Assembly (NCBI GenBank): GCA_026386995.1 | Contig: JAPLMO010000263.1 | Coordinates: 1-8,148, forward strand | Length of the DNA: 8,148 nucleotides | Reading direction: 5' to 3' | From: Planctomycetota bacterium | GTDB taxonomy: Bacteria > Planctomycetota > Phycisphaerae > FEN-1346 | Part shown: positions 6,805 to 8,148 of the stretch, in pieces | How the letters are laid out: each line of letters opens with the position of its first letter | Numbering within the stretch: the first letter of the stretch is position 1 | Position numbers and translations under genes: made by a program | Notes under the pieces: generated by a model | Database searches by the model: none | What the model saw: only the letters and a program-made list of their open reading frames with translations | What the model was told of the DNA's origin: nothing

Positions 6805-7192
6805 CGATCTGCGTCACCGAATCGTAAAGAAGATAACCCCCCGCCCCTATACTGGTCCAACGAGTTTCCGTTCGCCATTCGTTAGGCCGCGTGGAGGGTC
6901 AAAACGCAGGTTTTCCGTTAAGTTTTGCGTCCTATGCGGCGTGATGAGGCGTGCAGGGAAGGCGAGCGCGGGCTCTTTGGCAGCAAGATTTCATGGTGAG
7001 GGCGCACCGCGACTGCGGCCGTGAACGACTGGGCCGACATGCGAATCGTCAAGCCACGCGTCGCAGCGTGACGACGGGCAGATGCCTGCGTCCCGCATGG
7101 AACGTGACAATGAGTTCGATTCGCGCACCTGGCTGGCCCATGATGAGCACCTGCGGCCTCGCGCACGGCGACCTGCGCAGAAGTAGACGCAC
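6805..7192. other. Intergenic or degraded region, no gene recognised
   Basis: I read both strands. Open frames here are short, Arg/Ser/His-rich and mutually overlapping, with no motif, credible start or signal peptide. A minus-strand continuation of the small gene ending at 7193 (after its TGA) gives a fairly plausible stretch near 7140-7050, which might be eroded coding sequence of the phage module. The only structured element seen is the inverted repeat at 6854-6888. Confidence 0.5.
6854..6888. repeat. Imperfect inverted repeat downstream of the hydrolase
   Basis: GGTCCAACGA (6854-6863) pairs with TCGTTAGGCC (6879-6888): ten positions with one A-C mismatch and one G-T wobble, around a 15-nt loop. 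The outer boxes GTCCAAC and GTTAGGC fit the integron consensus RYYYAAC/GTTRRRY, but the element is too short for a normal attC. It has no U tract, so it is a poor intrinsic terminator. Confidence 0.45.
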
Positions 7193-7502
7193 TCACAACT
7201 GGTTCGGTCGGTGCCGGCAGGCATCTTCTCTCTGCCGAGACGGTGAGCACACGAGAACCAGCACCTGGAGCGTGCGGGCACAGAGCGCCGCTTGGAGGTC
7301 AAACAGATCACACTCGGTCTTCATGCGAAGGTGAAGGTCAAGGACGAGTTGCGTGAGAAAAACCACCTCCTGCCTGGCGCTGCGAATCGCCCGCGCAACA
7401 GTTTCAGGCGGTTGACCCTTAAGACGGCCTCGCACCTCTTGGGTAACGGCGTTTATGATCCTGACTCGGGGAAACGCACAGGTCGGCTGTTTTCGCAGCC
7501 AT
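7193..7502 (-). pseudogene. Phage-module small gene, third of three, disrupted by a frameshift
   Basis: The ATG at 7502-7500 overlaps the upstream stop as TAATG. The first nine or so codons (MAAKTADLC) are in one frame; the convincing coding part (V-R-I-I-N-A-V-T-Q-E-V-R-G-R-L-K-G, then R-S-A-R-Q-E-V-V-F-L-T-Q-L-V-L-D-L-H-L-R and a C-D-L-F-D-L-Q-A-A-L-C-A-R segment) is in the frame one base further on, ending at TGA 7195-7193. The span is 310 nt, one more than a multiple of three, so one extra base explains it. The CCCC in the early part is the simplest site; with three Cs the protein would be about 102 residues. I do not recognise a family; it looks helical. From memory, similar small proteins sit next to terminase genes in planctomycete genomes. 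Confidence 0.5.
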
Positions 7503-7618
7503 TAGAAGTACCGTTCCTCAGACCCAAACTTGAGGGCCTGATCCAGCCAGTACAGAACCTGTTGCTTTGACGACAGGGGCGCCTCTGTGTGCCGAAGCCT
7601 TCTCATGGCCGCCTTCAT
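7502..7618 (-). CDS. Small phage-module protein, 38 residues, second of three
   Basis: The ATG at 7618-7616 overlaps the TGA of the preceding gene as ATGA, and the TAA at 7504-7502 overlaps the next ATG as TAATG. Such translational coupling on both sides argues that this tiny frame is real. The protein begins with basic residues (MKAAMRRLRHTEAP) and continues S-S-K-Q-Q-V-L-Y-W-L-D-Q-A-L-K-F-G-S-E-E-R-Y-F. A GAGGAGGAGG stretch just upstream of its ATG can serve as a ribosome binding site. No family is recognised. It may itself be a truncated form of a longer protein, since the coding-like region continues after the stop in the same frame. Confidence 0.5.
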   Translation of the reverse strand: MKAAMRRLRHTEAPLSSKQQVLYWLDQALKFGSEERYF

Positions 7619-7779
7619 GCAACCTCCTCCTCCCAAGCCGCCGGCGCTGGGTCCTCTGTGTCATCGTGCAGGTCGAAGTCATGGCCAGGTGGAGGTTGGC
7701 TCTTGATGATCGCTTCAAGTTCTGCCAACCGTCGCTCGATGTCGCCTTGCTCCAAGGCCCTGAGGAGCGTTGCCGAGAT
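7615..7779 (-). pseudogene. Phage-module small gene, first of three, N-terminus lost at the transposase junction
   Basis: The coding-like part is 54 codons before the TGA at 7617-7615: L-L-R-A-L-E-Q-G-D-I-E-R-R-L-A-E-L-E-A-I-I-K, which suits an amphipathic helix or short coiled coil, followed by an acidic Pro-rich tail ending E-E-E-V-A. Further upstream the same frame is only the antisense of a transposase fragment, so the original start is gone or unrecognised. The ATGA overlap with the next gene supports its reality. The function is unknown; position and style suggest a small accessory gene upstream of a phage terminase. Confidence 0.5.
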
Positions 7780-7993
7780 GAACCTGATCGAACGCTGGTT
7801 CCGGGAGATCACCGACAAACGCATCCGGCGCGGCACGTTCACCAGCGTGGTGCAACTCGTCCAAGCCATCTTGGATTACCTTGCTGAACATAATGAGAAT
7901 CCTCAATCTTTTCGCTGGACGGCCAAGGCCGACGCCATCCTCGTAAAAGTCGCCCGCGCCAGGGCCGTCCTGGATAAGATAGCATCTGAGTGA
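7778..7993 (+). mobile_element. IS630-family transposase, C-terminal remnant
   Basis: 71 residues plus a stop, beginning NLIERWFREIT, then D-K-R-I-R-R-G-T-F-x-S-V, then I-L-D-Y-L-A-E-H-N-E-N-P-Q-S-F-R-W-T-A, then A-D-A-I-L-V-K-V-A-R. This is the highly conserved end of IS630-type DDE transposases; the Glu in NLIERWF is the third acid of the catalytic triad. The usual S-W-L before NLIER is missing and the upstream DNA belongs to another gene, so the break is at about 7778. The first two catalytic Asp residues and the helix-turn-helix are absent, so it is inactive. A CTAG tetramer at 8003-8006, just after the stop, could be near the original element end, since this family inserts at TA, but no paired terminal repeat is visible. 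Confidence 0.8.
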
Positions 7994-8148
7994 AACACTA
8001 CACTAGCCCCAAAACAAGCGTATTGCCCCGACCGTGAAGTCGGCCAAGGGGCGTGAGGGTGCGGCGCAGAAAGTTCCCGTCGGGCCTTGACGGCCCGCCG
8101 TTGCATCGCTCGGTTGTATCATGGCCATCTACACCTTTCTTTCACACC
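7994..8148. other. Right-edge segment without a recognised gene
   Basis: Frames are short on both strands and I recognise none. A 6-bp stem, CGGGCC/GGCCCG, lies at 8081-8097 with a 5-nt loop but without a T-run on either strand, so it is not a convincing terminator. Confidence 0.4.

Noticed and set aside
6854..6888. Integron attC site
   Set aside because: The end boxes fit loosely, but the element is 35 bp with no inner L boxes, shorter than functional attC sites, and no integrase is in the window.
8081..8097. Intrinsic terminator at the right edge
   Set aside because: A 6-bp GC stem exists, but no T-run follows on either strand.

Overview
The window looks like a piece of a high-GC genome from the Planctomycetota/Verrucomicrobiota area of the tree, probably a metagenome-derived planctomycete. 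This is an inference from three things: a giant secreted protein with autotransporter-associated beta-strand repeats and a PA14-like module, a secreted SGNH hydrolase that starts without a Shine-Dalgarno sequence, and small phage-type genes of a kind I associate with those genomes. No rRNA, tRNA or CRISPR array is present.

Layout. (1) Bases 1-5001, minus strand: one uninterrupted coding frame of 1667 codons that runs off the left edge. It begins with a strong ribosome binding site and a signal peptide and encodes a repetitive, Gly/Thr/Asn-rich extracellular beta-strand protein. Long open frames on the other strand and in other frames across this stretch are shadows. (2) Bases 5002-5217: its leader, with a good sigma70-type promoter pointing left and a stem-loop at the predicted mRNA 5' end. 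(3) Bases 5222-5687: short repeats and then, on the minus strand, a gene remnant carrying about 100 residues of a phage terminase large subunit. It seems to be joined to the first residues of another small gene. (4) Bases 5688-5991: a plus-strand promoter candidate, a very C-rich tract (G-quadruplex motif on the minus strand), then an abrupt AT-rich patch. (5) Bases 5992-6804, plus strand: an intact secreted SGNH/GDSL hydrolase, the only complete ordinary-sized gene. (6) Bases 6805-7192: no gene recognised, one imperfect hairpin. (7) Bases 7193-7779, minus strand: three small, tightly overlapping genes (ATGA and TAATG junctions). The last is frameshifted and the first is cut at its start. (8) Bases 7778-7993, plus strand: the last 71 residues of an IS630-family transposase, abutting the cut gene. 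(9) Bases 7994-8148: no gene recognised.

Reading of the whole: a large cell-surface or secreted protein gene lies beside a decayed phage-derived packaging module. The module has been split: its small upstream genes and the terminase core, all on the minus strand, are separated by about 1.5 kb that holds an oppositely oriented hydrolase gene. An IS630 remnant caps the module. The hydrolase and the surface protein are both predicted to be exported, but no operon or shared pathway links them. I see no clear sign of a new defence or enzymatic system. The most interesting points are the surface-protein architecture with its calcium-loop-like insertion, its structured leader, and the mosaic of phage debris.
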